Shown here: one piece after another, positions 24,827 through 37,098 of the stretch | Position numbering within the stretch: position 1 is the stretch's first letter | Layout: the number at the start of each line of letters is the position of its first letter | DNA from: Trifolium pratense | Taxonomy: Eukaryota; Streptophyta; Magnoliopsida; Fabales; Fabaceae | Assembly (NCBI RefSeq): GCF_020283565.1 | Contig: NC_060059.1 | Coordinates: 42,648,338 to 42,712,337 of the forward strand | Length of the DNA: 64,000 nucleotides | Direction: 5' to 3' | Translations under genes and position numbers: made by a program | The notes under the pieces: model-generated | What the model was told of the DNA's origin: nothing | The model's database searches: none | Seen by the model: the letters and a program-made list of their open reading frames with translations, nothing else

Positions 24827-25126
24827 CTCCCTCCGTCCCAAATTATAAAAGAAAATAAAAAAATCACACTTATTAAGAAAAAGTAAAACATGATAATTTG
24901 AAATATGTTTTTGTGAGTTTTTCTTGGAATAAGTTGCATAAAAAGATGTAAAACCAATTTTTATTGGTTGTTGTTTATTGAGAAAAGAGGAGAGAGAGAA
25001 AATTAAATGCAATTTGTATTTAATTTTATGAGAATAAGGAAAAATCATTCTTAAAAATGATTTTTTCCCTTATAATTTGAGACCAAAAAAATGGGTTTTT
25101 TCCCTTATAATTTGGGACGGAGGGAG
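24827..25126. mobile_element. Stowaway MITE
   Basis: Exactly 300 bp, ends CTCCCTCCGTCCC and GGGACGGAGGGAG, flanked by TA at 24825-24826 and 25127-25128. The empty site GAGTAATACTAAATAC is in copy A (about 10138). Inner sequence continues the inverted repeat (CAAATTATAA/TTATAATTTG). Confidence 0.93.
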
Positions 25127-25497
25127 TACTAAATACTTGTAAAAAATCTCATATTTAGAGACAACTTTTTTTTTTTATATAAAAAGTTCCTCCTATAAAA
25201 TGAAGAAAAGGGATGTCAAAAAGTGTAGGATTTTTTTTTGTTGACGCAATGGTAGGTAGTTGGAATGCGGAAATATGGAAAACGGCGCCTGATAAATGAC
25301 ACATGTCAAAATGACTGACTTAACTTCATTTTTACGTTATTATTTTGTTTGTCGTGAACCGCACGCGTGACTAATGGTCAAACATCAGCCACTACAATAA
25401 TTAATCAATACTACACCTTCTCCATTTATCTACTCCATTTAATACTATTACTACAGTAGTATAAAACAAACAATTTAGTTGATCAACTTAAACAAAA

Positions 25498-25674
25498 GGG
25501 TGTTGTTAACATGTGCATATATGATATATGTTAAGGTATTTTAATATAGAAATTTAATTTTTAATGATACAAAAATTTAATGCTTAAAAAGTTAAAATTT
25601 AATGCTTCATTATTTAATACTTTCTATTTTTGTTTCCTTAACATGTGCTTTTGGTGCACATGTTAACATTCTCC
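25498..25674. mobile_element. Mutator-like MITE
   Basis: A 177-bp member of the family at 8136 and 9004, ends GGGTGTTGTTAACATGTGC and ...CATGTTAACATTCTCC, flanked by an exact 9-bp duplication TAAACAAAA at 25489-25497 and 25675-25683. Confidence 0.88.
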
Positions 25675-26957
25675 TAAACAAAATAGGAGTACTATACTAT
25701 CATTAAGGTTTTTTTTTTAAAGTTTAAACAACGAGCAATGATCATTCTATCTCTAATTATAAATATAAAATTATCTCTAAATATAAGGTTGGCTTAAGAT
25801 TTTGGAGTGGAAGAATCCATTTTAGAGATGTTTATCTCGATCTCAGGTTTGATTCCCTCTGCAGGTCCGTTTCCGAGATAAGGAAGTAGGTGTCATGGCC
25901 TAAGATCCGTTATTTTAAGAGGCCCGGAATTTTTATTATGCCTACCTACTACTTATATATAATTAAAAACAAAAAAAACAAAAGTTATGCTTAAAAAAAT
26001 GAAAAATGTGACTAAGATCCATTTTAATACTTAACAGTTTTTCAATTCTTGTTCGAAGTCAACGTTCTACTTCACATGTGCTATTGTTCTCTACTTGAGT
26101 TTTTGTTTGTTTCTATTTGAAGTTTGGAAACATTTATGATAATGAAAATCGAAAGAAAGGAAAACAAAATGAAGAGCTAATAAAATCACAATAAGGAGCT
26201 CATAATAAATTTGTTTTAAAAAAGGTAGACACCCAAGAAAATTTGGCTAATAATAGCACTGAAAATTTGAATAAGTCAAATGAAAATTTAAGAATTAGTG
26301 TTTTAACAACATTCACCTTAAGGTGCACTTAATCACTTTTTTTGTTTTAACTTACTAAAATACACCTTCATAAATAATAGTTGGTGTATTGTAACAAAAC
26401 CCTTAGTTAATATTACCCTTATAATATGTTTTGTAGATCAAAAAAATTGTCACTCAATTATATATATTTTTTACTTTATCTACGAGTTTAGTATTTATTT
26501 TTACCATTTTAATAATGAATTTATAAGTAATATAGTAGCGTAAAATTGTATATGTAGATTATATTTCATTTTTACCAAAAAATATGCATTATCATGCACA
26601 TCATTAAAAATAGGAACAAAATCTTGCCAAAAATTGGAGATCAAAATTACATTACTTCGTGACTTATAGGTTTTTTCAAATTGAAATATGCATCTATTTT
26701 ATTTCTAGCCTGAGAAACGTAAAAAACTCTTGAATTTTTCCTTTTTCTTTTTTATATATTCCATTTCAAATATTTAACTTCATTAATTATTTATGTATCA
26801 ATAGGTAGGTAAATGGGTTGGGATGATTTTTGCCTTATACTCTCAATTCTCCGCAAAAAACTACAGAATCCTACTTCTGGCCCCCGACATACATGTGCAC
26901 CTCCTGATATTTCGAATTTAAAGCGAGTGTGTAAATAACAAAAATGGGAGGGAAATA

Positions 26958-27112
26958 GTTTGCTTTCTAGAATGCAAAATGCACCTGAGTTCTCTTTATA
27001 GCTAGCAAACTGCAACCGAGTTCACTTTTTAGATAGCAAACTGCAGTGAGTTTGCTTTCTAGAATGCGAATTACAGTTGAGTTCGCTTTCTAGAATGAGA
27101 ACTCATTTTTTC
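26958..27112. repeat. Degenerate repeat of a TTTGCTTTCTAGAATGC motif
   Basis: About four imperfect units of 30-40 bp built on GAGTTYGCTTTCTAGAATGC with variants (TTATAGCTAGCAAACTGCA, TTTTTAGATAGCAAACTGCA), so the motif occurs in both orientations. Function unknown. Confidence 0.6.
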
Positions 27113-27375
27113 ATTCTAGGGGTAAATTTGAGCAAAAAATATTGACACTCGCTACTTAGAGTACGAAAAAGTGCTCACATCCTAAAAAGCGAGAGGGTTA
27201 GTATTGAATTTCAAAGGGTGACCAAAGATATTCATGAGGTGCGAAAAGTTGGATTCAAAACTACACCCACTCTTAAACCCATTTGGGTTTGAAAATTAAG
27301 CACCCATTCTCACTCCCTACATTTTACATGGGTGAGTTTTCCCCCACCTCCCCCGGTTTATATAGTAAGATAATA

Positions 27376-27521
27376 CTCTATCCGGTTATTAATATATGAA
27401 ATTTTTACTTTTTAGATTCATGGAATGATTGATGTATTTGGTCTAAAAAATGGGTCTGATACACCAATCATTCTATGAATCTAAAAAATAAAAGTGCTCT
27501 TATATAAAGGATTAGAGAGAA
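27376..27521. mobile_element. Stowaway-like palindromic MITE
   Basis: Two inverted halves (TTTTTAGATTCATGGAATGATTG against CAATCATTCTATGAATCTAAAAA) and weak CTCTATCC-type ends next to TA. A single-stranded copy would fold into a hairpin. The ends are too diverged for a firm call. Confidence 0.55.
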
Positions 27522-27663
27522 TATATACTGCATTAGACTAGTACTAGTGTATTAAAATATACTCTTTTTTTTGGTACATTAAAATATACTCTCTTTATGA
27601 TAGTTTGTAAATAAAATTGTATTTTTTAGATTTAATGTATTTGTGCTCATGCCAAAAAACAAC

Positions 27664-27755
27664 GACGACATGACAAGAGGGAAATAAGCAGCCGGAAATG
27701 GTGGTGCGACGACGACATGACAATAGGGGAAATAAGCGGCCGAAAATGGTGGTGG
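27664..27755. repeat. Two-unit tandem repeat, about 46 bp
   Basis: GACGACATGACAAGAGGGAA... and GACGACATGACAATAGGGGA... repeat with a few changes; both end GGTGGTG. No coding role is evident. Confidence 0.7.
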
Positions 27756-29167
27756 AACGGTGAGAAGGAAACAAGGCGAGCGAGAAGAAAACATAGGCTT
27801 TGCTTGCATACGACACACTCACTTAAAGAATATTTTAATCACATCGACACATTTTTTATCCAATGGCTACAAATTATTCTTATCATTCTCATATAAATAT
27901 GTCATTATCACTTGGTATGTCCTCTCTATATATAAATTATTTTTTATTTAATATCAAATTATTTTATTATTTATATTTTAGTTAAAAAATTTTTTAAGAA
28001 AAATATTAATTAATGTTTCTGGAACACTAATTAAAAAATCAAAAATAGTAAAATAATTGTGTAACTTGTATAATTAAACTTTTAAAAATATTATTTTTAG
28101 AACAAAATTTATTTATTTTGTATTCAATAATTAGTACCCGTGTCCAAACATCTATTAGTATCACTCAATTTTTAAATAAAGTTCATCTTAACATGTGATT
28201 TTAGGGCACATGTTAAAGATCTTAAAAAAAACTAGTAAATATTTATTATAAATGTCAATATTTACACATTTAAAAAATTGTATACACAATTTATAAAATA
28301 TATTTTTTATCTTTGATCACATTTTCAAATAATAATAACAACACTCATAATAATAAAATAATAATGTTTGTTGCAGTTGCAATGGCAGTACTTGATAGCG
28401 TGTAACTATGTAAGTAGTGTACTGTTTCTGACTTCTGTTCTTTCTTCGTACTTCTATATACTAGTACTCCATTAAAATACTCCCTGTGTAACTCTGTAAG
28501 GAGTAGTCTACTTCTTTTTTTTCCTCATTTACGTTTCTTATTTTAAATATATAGTTCTTTAACAAAAAATAAATAAATACTAGTACTAGTACTATCTTAG
28601 TATTTAAAAGTATTTCGTTCAATATTTTGAAATTTTTTTTAAAAATCATTTTTACTTAAAACTTTTGTTCGGTTAACTATTACTCCTATAAAAGTAAAAA
28701 ATAACGGATAACTGATAAATTATTAGAATTTGTAGTGTTAGATAATTTGCCGCTAAACTATCTTATAAGTATGAAATTACATAATGTTTAATTAATATTA
28801 ACATCTATTTGAAATAACTCTTAAATAGATATTGAGTCTAACTCATCCTTACAAAACCAGCTGATAATATATAAATACTTAATTAGGTCATCTCTCAACC
28901 AATGTGAGACTCTTAACAATAACATCTAAAAAATAAGCTATAAACTAATAAAATAAAATAAAAATTCTTAATAAAAGAAACCCTTATCAAATAGAGCTTT
29001 TAGCTTTATCAGCTACTATAAGCTTATTTGTATCCAAAACAGGGTCTTACTGTGTTTTTTATCTCTAATTAGTTAAGGAAGTAATATAATGATAAAATAG
29101 TAAAGCTGCAAAGTGTAGAAGTTGTTGGTAGTAGCATGCACACTGCTTCTTGCTGTTTCAAGCAAAG

Positions 29168-29208
29168 AGAAACAAGAGAGAGACACAGAGAGAGAGAAAG
29201 AGAGAGAA
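29168..29208 (+). promoter_or_regulatory. GA-rich tract with a GAGACA element upstream of ARF5
   Basis: A run of GA dinucleotides includes GAGACA (29180-29185), the complement of the TGTCTC auxin-response element. GA tracts are common in plant 5' UTRs and promoters. Whether this is transcribed leader or promoter cannot be told from sequence; a single hexamer is weak evidence. Confidence 0.35.
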
Positions 29209-29738
29209 TATCACTGTTTCAGAATGTGATGTGATGAGTGGTTTCACTCAAAGGTTGGTTTCTTTTTAGAAATATAGAAAAAATAAAAAATGACTCATTG
29301 TGCTTAGATACGCGTGCTTTGATGCAAACTCATCAAAGTTTTTCTCTTTTGTAGTTTGCTTTTTGACAATTAATCAAAGATCTGTACTTTGACCTTTTTT
29401 TTCACCAGTTTTTGTTCCTTTGTTCACTCTTTTTCACATTACTTATTTTCTTTTCTTTTTCTCAGACAACAACAAATTCAGATTCTCTTCTTAAGAATAT
29501 TACTATTCATTATTATGATCATCAAAATGGACCCTTGTTTTGTAGGGTACTACCCTTTTGTTTTTTCTACTTTTCTTTCTTTCTTAAGTCAATAAAACAA
29601 AATGGGGTGGTTTTGATTAATTAATTGGTCAAGAATATCATATAAAGTTTGTTCCTTTATGTGTGTTTGTTTGGTGGTAGTGATGTTGTAGCTTGTTAAT
29701 TAATTTAGGACTTCAAAACTCAGTTTCCACTTATTAGG

Positions 29739-32700
29739 ATGAGTTCCTTAGAAGAAAAGGTTAAAAGTGTTGGAGCTGCAGGAGTTGGAGGAGGACTTGT
29801 TGCTGAGATGAAATTGCTTAAAGAAATGCAGGAACATTGTGGTATGTTAATCATCATAATTAATTATTATATGGTTTCATATTTTTCTTAGTAAAAATAG
29901 AGACTTTGTTTTTATATTTTGTTAATTTTTGTTTAGGGGTAAGAAAGACTTTAAATTCAGAGTTATGGCATGCTTGTGCTGGCCCTCTTGTGTCTTTGCC
30001 TCAAGTGGGTGGTCTTGTTTATTACTTCCCTCAAGGACATAGTGAACAGGTGAATGAATGAATCTCATTTTGAAAGTGCTTTTTTTTATGGATTCCATGC
30101 TTTGTTAAGTTTGCATGATTCTAGTTTCTATTGGTTAGTTGAAAGTTGAAACATTTGTTTACATTTTGTGTTTGTGTTTTTCCTTTAAAGGTTGCAGCTT
30201 CTACTAGAAGAACAGCAACCTCACAGATTCCAAACTACCCTAATCTTCCATCTCAGTTGTTGTGTCAAGTTCAAAATGTCACATTACATGTGAGTGTTTA
30301 CCACTTTTTCTTGTTGCATTTCTTCTTAAACACTCATTTCAACTTCAACGTTTTAACCTTTTGATGATGATGAATTGATGATAGGCTGATAAGGAGACAG
30401 ATGAAATCTATGCTCAAATAACTCTCCAACCATTGAATTCTGTAAGCTATAATAAATCTTAGTAGTTCTAGAATTGTTTTTGTTATTGGACATCTAAATG
30501 TTACTGATTAAGATTATTTGTGATGTTTTGTTCATTTCTTTGTGTTAGGAAAAAGAAGTGTTTCCTATATCTGAGTTTGGACTAAGCAAAAGTAAACATC
30601 CAACTGAGTTTTTCTGCAAAACTTTGACTGCTAGTGATACTAGCACACATGGTGGCTTTTCTGTTCCGCGCAGGGCAGCGGAGAAGCTATTTCCTCCTTT
30701 GGTAAGGCTATATATATCACTAGATGGTTGTAAACCCTCTTTTGGCTGTACCTGAATCCTCATTTGATTAGTGTGTTTTGGTTTCAGGATTACACAATTC
30801 AACCACCGACACAAGAACTTGTTGTTCGAGATTTGCATGATAATACATGGACATTTCGACATATCTACCGAGGTGGGTGAGGATGATTTTTGCATCTATG
30901 TAGCTCCTAGTCCTAGCACAAACACTTCAGATAAAAGCCGTGTTCGGTGTCTGATATGTGTCGCTCAGACACTGACTTTTCACCAACACATGTAGTTACA
31001 TTCAAAATTTACAATTTTTCAAATTATTTTCAGTGTTGGTTTGTCCGTGTTGGTTTTGCGTCGGGTGTCTATGTTTGTGCTTCGTAGTTCTGCATTCAAC
31101 TAATGAATCTATTTTTGTGGTTATGGATAACATTTTGTACTAGTTTAACTGCAACTCCAAGCTTCTTTTCGCTGGAATTTATTATTGTTTGCTTTTCAAT
31201 GTTGTTATTATCTTAACCTTGAACACATTTATTCTTTAAAGAACCATACGAGGTTAGATCCTTAATTTTTTTTTCTACATTATGCATGTAGGTCAGCCGA
31301 AGAGACACCTTCTCACAACGGGGTGGAGCTTGTTTGTAGGCTCAAAAAGGCTTCGAGCAGGTGATTCTGTTCTTTTTATCAGGTAAGTTTTGTTGGCTTC
31401 ATTTTTGTCGTGTAGGTACAACATGATATGAAAATCATTATAGTTATCTGTATATAGGTTGAATAACTATTTTGCAAAAATTCTTCTAACTAACCATGTA
31501 TTTTCTCCCTTCATGATGACATTGTACTGTAATGGATTTTAATAATGTGAAAAATGTGGAATTCAGATTGGCAACTTATTTTACATTATGACTAATAAAC
31601 ATGTTTACATAATTTACTTCATACTAAATGTGATGTGTTAATTGTTAAAGGGATGAGAAATCGCAATTGCGAGTTGGTGTCAGGCGTGCTAATCGTCAAC
31701 AGACAACACTACCATCATCAGTACTTTCTGCCGATAGCATGCACATTGGCGTGCTTGCTGCTGCAGCTCATGCTGCTGCTAATCGAAGTCCATTCACAAT
31801 TTTCTACAATCCAAGGTATACCTACCTATATATGTTCATACCCTCACCTAATATATTTCATTTTTAGATGCAATTGTGGTACTAATTTCTTGTTGAGTGT
31901 ATTATCTGCAGGGCATGTCCTTCAGATTTTGTTATTCCACTGGCAAAATACAGAAAATCTGTTTACGGGACTCAGCTCTCGGTTGGCATGAGATTTGGTA
32001 TGATGTTTGAGACCGAGGAATCGGGAAAGCGCAGGTAACTTCCCGAATGCTTGGTATGCTGAATTTTTTTGATGTGAAATGTGTAGTCCTGAACTAACAG
32101 CATAAGCTGATATATCTCATCTTTTTCTGCAGATATATGGGCACAATTGTCGGTATCGGTGATGTCGATCCATTAAGGTGGCCTGGTTCAAAGTGGCGAA
32201 ATATTCAGGTAGAATAAATTCTAGTATCCCAATCATTAAGATCTATCATTCATGATTAAGCATATGGTTTAAACTAATCTAATATTTTTATAAAACATTC
32301 TATTTTGAACCTTAATCTTAGTGAAATAGTTGGCTTAAGTAAACTTCTCTTTAAATAAACAGGCCGAATGGGATGAGCCAGGGTGTGGTGATAAGCAAAA
32401 TCGAGTTAGTGTATGGGAGATTGAAACTCCTGAAAGCCTTTTTATCTTTCCTCCTATGACTTCGAGTCTAAAACGGCCATTTCAATCCGGATTTTCAGGT
32501 AAGTTTCTTAATTCTTTAATTCCTATCTTATCAAAATGTCTTATTCTACTTGATCACTAATCACTGGTTAGTTGTGTTCGTTCGATGCAGAAAATGAGTG
32601 GGGGACTTTGTTAAGAAGACCTTTTATCAAAGCACCTGAAAATGGAACAATGGATCTCTCAAACTCAATGTCAAATCTCTACCAAGAAAACATAATGAAG

Positions 32701-34349
32701 ATGCTTTATAAACCACAAGTTATCAACAACAATGGAACCTTTTTACCTGTCATGCAACAAGAATATGTTCCTACACGAGTTCCCTTGCAAGATATGAAGT
32801 CATCGCAGGCAATAGAGAATCCCAACGTTCATCTTTCAAGTACAGAAAGCATAATACCTAATTCCTTAAACATGCATTCATTGTTAAAAAGTGATCAACC
32901 TGAAACATTGCACCCTTTGTCCAAAACTGATAAGCTCAAATTAGAATCCGAGGTGTTACCTGATAATATGTTTGACTTTCCTCCTTTCGAAGGCAGCAGT
33001 ATTGAGGCCGCAAACCAATTAACATATCATAATAAAAACCAAATCCAGAATCCATCACTCACTCAAACTAGTCCATGGCCTATGCAGCAGCCTCAGTTAG
33101 AATCATCGTTGTTGCATCCTCAACTGATTGATACGGTTCAACCTGATTCTTCTATTATAAACAACATGCTTCCTCAGCTAGACGTTGACGAATGGATGAC
33201 GTATTCTTCCTGCCAACATCAAGTAGTGAATCCCTCTATACCTTCAATGAACCAAGAAGTGTGGGATAATTATGTCAAGAATTTTAACTTGAAGGATCTA
33301 TCGGATGAAAGCAATAACCAAAGTGAAATTTGTGCCAGTGTTGATGTTAGTAATAGTGTGAATAACACCACTATGGCTGATCCTTCTACTTCGCACACCA
33401 TTTTCGATGACTTTTGCACAATGAAGGAGAAAGATTTTCAGCAACCTCAAGATTGCATGGTCGGCAACTTAAGTTCTAGTCAGGATGGCCAGTCTCAGAT
33501 AACCTCCGCAAGTCTAGCTGAGTCACACGCCTTTCCTCTGCGAGACAACTCGGGTGGTACATCTTCAAGCCATGTTGATTTTGATGAAAGTAGCTTTCTG
33601 AATAATAACTCATGGAAGCAAGTAGCTGCACCGATCCGAACCTACACAAAGGTAACATTTTTTAATGAAATATTGGCATGAAAATATTGTTTTGTTCAAC
33701 ATGTTTCAATTGTGAATAACATCATCATGGTATTGTTTTATTTTGTGTGATAGGTGCAAAAAGCAGGTTCTGTAGGAAGATCAATTGATGTAACTACTTT
33801 CAAGAACTATGAAGAGTTGGTCCGCGCTATTGAATGCATGTTTGGACTGGACGGTCTGCTGAATGACACAAAGGGTTCCGGATGGAAATTAGTATATGTA
33901 GATTATGAGAGCGATGTTCTACTTGTTGGAGATGATCCTTGGGAGTAAGTTTCTTACCCTTCTCTCTTTTAATGTTTGATCTTCCACACTTAAGCCTATG
34001 CTTGGAATCACGGTGGTATGTCAGAATCACGGTGAGTCACTGTGATTTTCTAAAAGCTACACTTTAAAGCTTCTCAAAATTACAGTGAGTCGCCGTGATT
34101 CTTACATACTCTCCGTAATACCAAACATGCTATAAGTTTAATAGCATTATTATGGTTTAATCTTTTGAACAAAAGTAAAATGAGCCTTTTAGAGATTAAA
34201 ACTTTTGGAACAATGTTGTGATCTTGTGCAGGGAATTTGTGGGATGTGTCCGCTGTATAAGAATATTATCGCCTTCAGAAGTTAAAGAGATGAGTGAAGA
34301 AGGGATGAAGCTTCTCAACAGTGGAGCATTGCAAGGAATCAATGTTTGA
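29739..34349 (+). CDS. ARF5: Auxin response factor 5 (MONOPTEROS) orthologue
   Basis: Nuclear transcription factor that binds auxin-response elements and activates auxin-regulated genes in embryo, vascular and flower patterning (family knowledge). Fourteen exons, all GT-AG: 29739-29841, 29937-30049, 30191-30289, 30385-30441, 30549-30701, 30788-30872, 31292-31382, 31651-31815, 31912-32034, 32133-32208, 32363-32498, 32591-33651, 33754-33944, 34232-34349. They sum to 2571 nt, giving 856 residues, against about 900 in Arabidopsis. B3 DNA-binding domain from about residue 145 ([20 protein letters not shown]), auxin-response domain about 272-355, middle region to about 750 encoded mostly by exon 12, and a C-terminal PB1 domain with RSIDV and [15 protein letters not shown]. 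The subgroup call rests on MP-like stretches [23 protein letters not shown] and DNSGGTSSS. Exon borders were placed by hand; UTRs are not defined. Confidence 0.96.
30896..31087. mobile_element. hAT-type MITE in ARF5 intron 6
   Basis: A 192-bp insertion with ends CTATGTAGCTCC... and ...GTGCTTCGTAG, flanked by TTTTGCAT (30888-30895) and TTCTGCAT (31088-31095), an 8-bp duplication with one mismatch. AGCACAAACA near both ends continues the inverted repeat. It lies wholly inside the intron, 24 bp after the splice donor. Confidence 0.68.
33993..34132. mobile_element. Palindromic MITE-like repeat in ARF5 intron 13
   Basis: Two inverted arms of about 60 bp (TATGCTTGGAATCACGGTGG on the left, with complements of AGAATCACGGCGACTCACTG on the right) separated by a few bases. 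Possible TTAAG/ATAAG flanks are too weak to fix the ends. It would form a hairpin in the pre-mRNA. Confidence 0.6.
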
Positions 34350-37098
34350 TATGTTCTTGTAACCTTGTCATTAACAAAATGTTATTGTAATGTATGAACT
34401 AAAATAACATTCATTTAGGATTGCAGCATTGGTAATGGTAGGTATGTATGGACCATACAACCCTTCAAGGGGGGAATATGAGTCCTCTTTAGTTTATGAC
34501 AGAAAAAAGTCATGATGTTTAATGAATCAAAAGGTTAACATACCTTAATTTGTATTGTATTCTTGGAAGCAAGTGGAAGTATTAGTATTATATTATGCTT
34601 TATGTTTTATCACTCTCTTTATTGAATCTTTGTCAAATAATCAACCATCAGATATTAAATGTTGGGTTATAACTTATAAGCCTGAACTTAGCAAATAATA
34701 GAAGAAAAATGAAAACAATATACACTAGCAAGTTTTTAAATAACCATGTTATTGTGTCGAATGGTTAATGAGTTTTAGTTAAGGATATATTGTTTGGAGA
34801 ATTTGAGTTTCAATCTGATTTGAACAATGTTTAGTTAGATTAATACTTATCTTATGGTTGAACTATGAGTTACGAGGGATCCATGTAACACATAGGCTTT
34901 TTTTTTTTTGGTGTAAGAGATAAGATTCCATTGATAAAAGTCAACACCTAAAAACGAGAATTACTTTTCCCACGCTATCGGTTACTCGCGCGCCCTCCTT
35001 ATTTTCCATTTTACCCTTCCGCTACGAGGGATCCATATAACACAGGCCTTTTTTTTTTTAGACGTAAGAAATAAGATTCGATTGATAAAAGTCAACACCG
35101 AAGAACAATCAGCTGATTACATACCAAGTATGGATAGGACAGAGTTTAAAATTTTACACCCTCACAAACAGTAGAGATCAGGAGAGACAATGAGATTTAT
35201 AAAGTATATAGACTGATCATCTGTAGCCTGAAATTTTTTCCTTCTACCCCTATATTTAACCTTTGTCCCAAAATTTAATTTTGAATTGACTAATATGCCC
35301 TCGTAGTGGAAATTTTCATTTTCTACACACTTGACAAAACAAGTGTTCCGGTGTGAGCCAGAGGAAAAGAGAGAGTAAGTGGTGAACACTTTTTTAGTGT
35401 TTCGGTTTTAAGTTATTACCGGAACACTTTCGTATGAGTATTTCGGTATAAATATTTATACTGGAACACTTTCATGAGTTTTTCGGTATACATATTCATA
35501 TCGGAACACTTTCGTTTGAGTTTTCCGGTATGAATATTCATACCGGAACAATTTTGCATGAGTATTGATTGTTATCAGGTTCGCTACGTAAAGTGCAAAT
35601 TCAATTCCCTACTTAAGTAGTTAACTGTATTTTTTTAAAAGATTTTACGTTTTTACACCATCGCTACTTAACCTACAAGAGTGATAAAATTAGAAAAATG
35701 GGGGCGCACGAGAAGAAAAGGAGGCGCGAAAAGAAACATTCCAGTACCTTTTCAACATCCACTAGCTAGCTTCATTGAGTTGAATACAGATGCAGATGCT
35801 GTTTTCCTCCAGGATTCAACACTCAACAGTATTGGGTTTGGGAGTTTGCATTAGCGATCATCTGGGCCAGTTTATTTGGGACTATACCTCTCACAAATCT
35901 TGATATGGGCCTCTTGTAAGCCTAGCAAATCAAAGAAGAATTCTTTTTCTCTTTAGGCTCCCAACGTATCTTTTATACGGCCAAAAATTCAATTTTGCCC
36001 TTGATAAAAACTGCGGTTGGCAGAAACTGAAGTTTTTTCTAGTTCAAATTCACGAAATATTCGGTTAACAAGTCACATCTAAGCATCAGCCTGTAATCAA
36101 TTTTCTTAGTAATAAAGCATCCAAATTCTCTGTCCTAATCAGCCAATGGCCAATACAGAATTCAAAACTATGAAAAGGCAAACAGAGAATACAAAATTCA
36201 TCAGAAATTATGCTAATTTTTTATGAGAAAAGCAATTATGCTACTCATCACCTGTGGACATTAGAATTTAATATTTTCACGACTTTTGCATAGCTTAAGG
36301 ACACTGGCAACATTCTTGTGAGTAGGTGTAAGTGAATTAATATCACATTCTTGTTTGGTACCAACAGATCAATCCCAGAATCAAGTGTATCTTAAACCGT
36401 TTAATTAAGCACTTCTAACATAAACGCTTATCGAAGTGCTTATGTACTAACTATGTCTATAACAAAAGGTATATTCATATAACCTATAAATTGTTTTCAT
36501 AAGCTATCCTAGAGAGCTTATAAAAATATAAGTTGAAAACAACTTATGGACATGTCATAGACCGTTTCCATAAACTCTTATAAACAGTTTCACAAGTTTT
36601 TATGTGAATAGAGATAAACACAAATAAGTCGATCCAACCATGAACTAAGGTATAGTTGCTTAACTCACTTTGGTAGGTCCTATCACTTTATAGAATGCAG
36701 TAGTGGTGCCTAAAATGACAGTATTATGGAGTGGAGAACCATATGATTGAATCCATCACAGTCAAGAAAGTAAAATTCATATTTTGAAAGAGTCTAATGT
36801 TGACTTCAAAAATGTAATTCATTATTGTTTTTGTTCCATTTTCCAGCAACTTATCAATTACAACAAATCTAGAACAAGATATAGAACATAACTTAAAAAT
36901 ACATGATATATATGTCACCTCAAAATGTTGGTCTATGATCGGTAAGGAAACAATTCTTGTACTTAATCCACTTCTAAGATTTGATGACGATGTTGGAAAC
37001 AATTTCATTCGCACAAATTACGCGCGAAAGAGATATAGCAGAATCAAGATTCTTCTCAAATGTTGCAATATTTCTTGTATAAGCTAAGCTCCTAACCT
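34350..37098. other. Region between ARF5 and the methyltransferase gene
   Basis: No gene seen. Contents: the ARF5 3' flank; near-identical direct repeats at about 34866-34956 and 35020-35099 (TAAGATTC...ATTGATAAAAGTCAACACC); a 40-bp palindromic array at 35396-35560; a remnant near 35990-36065 resembling the MITE at 11275; and a dispersed repeat at 36400-36640 with alternating CATAAGCT/AGCTTATAA motifs of a type common in legume genomes (recollection, not checked). Confidence 0.55.
35396..35560. repeat. Tandem array of 40-bp palindrome-containing units
   Basis: Four units start at about 35396, 35437, 35477 and 35519, each with CGGTAT...ATACCGG-like arms followed by AACACTTTCGT. The last unit holds a perfect 26-bp palindrome at 35523-35548, from TTCCGGTATGAAT to its complement. 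Earlier units have decayed arms. Confidence 0.85.

Larger units (their letters stand above)
13445..25202. repeat. Segmental duplication, copy B
   Basis: About 11.8 kb aligning with 2819-10216 in the same orientation; most of the extra length is insertion. Private to this copy: MITEs at 15796-15966 and 16792-16978, the 3.7-kb copia element at 18909-22614, a 102-bp block at 22995-23096, the hAT element at 23222-24144 and the Stowaway at 24827-25126. Bases 14685-15313 replace 4059-4617 of copy A. Homology ends at about 25202, matching 10216. Confidence 0.93.
25203..29738. other. Intergenic region upstream of ARF5
   Basis: No coding gene recognised. It contains the repeats listed separately, a possible SINE near 25783-25960 with a B-box-like GGTTTGATTCC, a partial TTAACATGTG MITE end near 28188-28215, and AT-rich DNA. 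The last 600 bp probably hold the ARF5 promoter and 5' UTR. Confidence 0.6.

Noticed and set aside
27376..27521. Hairpin as a microRNA precursor
   Set aside because: The fold spans the whole MITE and its ends resemble Stowaway; no distinct miRNA/star arrangement can be argued from sequence alone.
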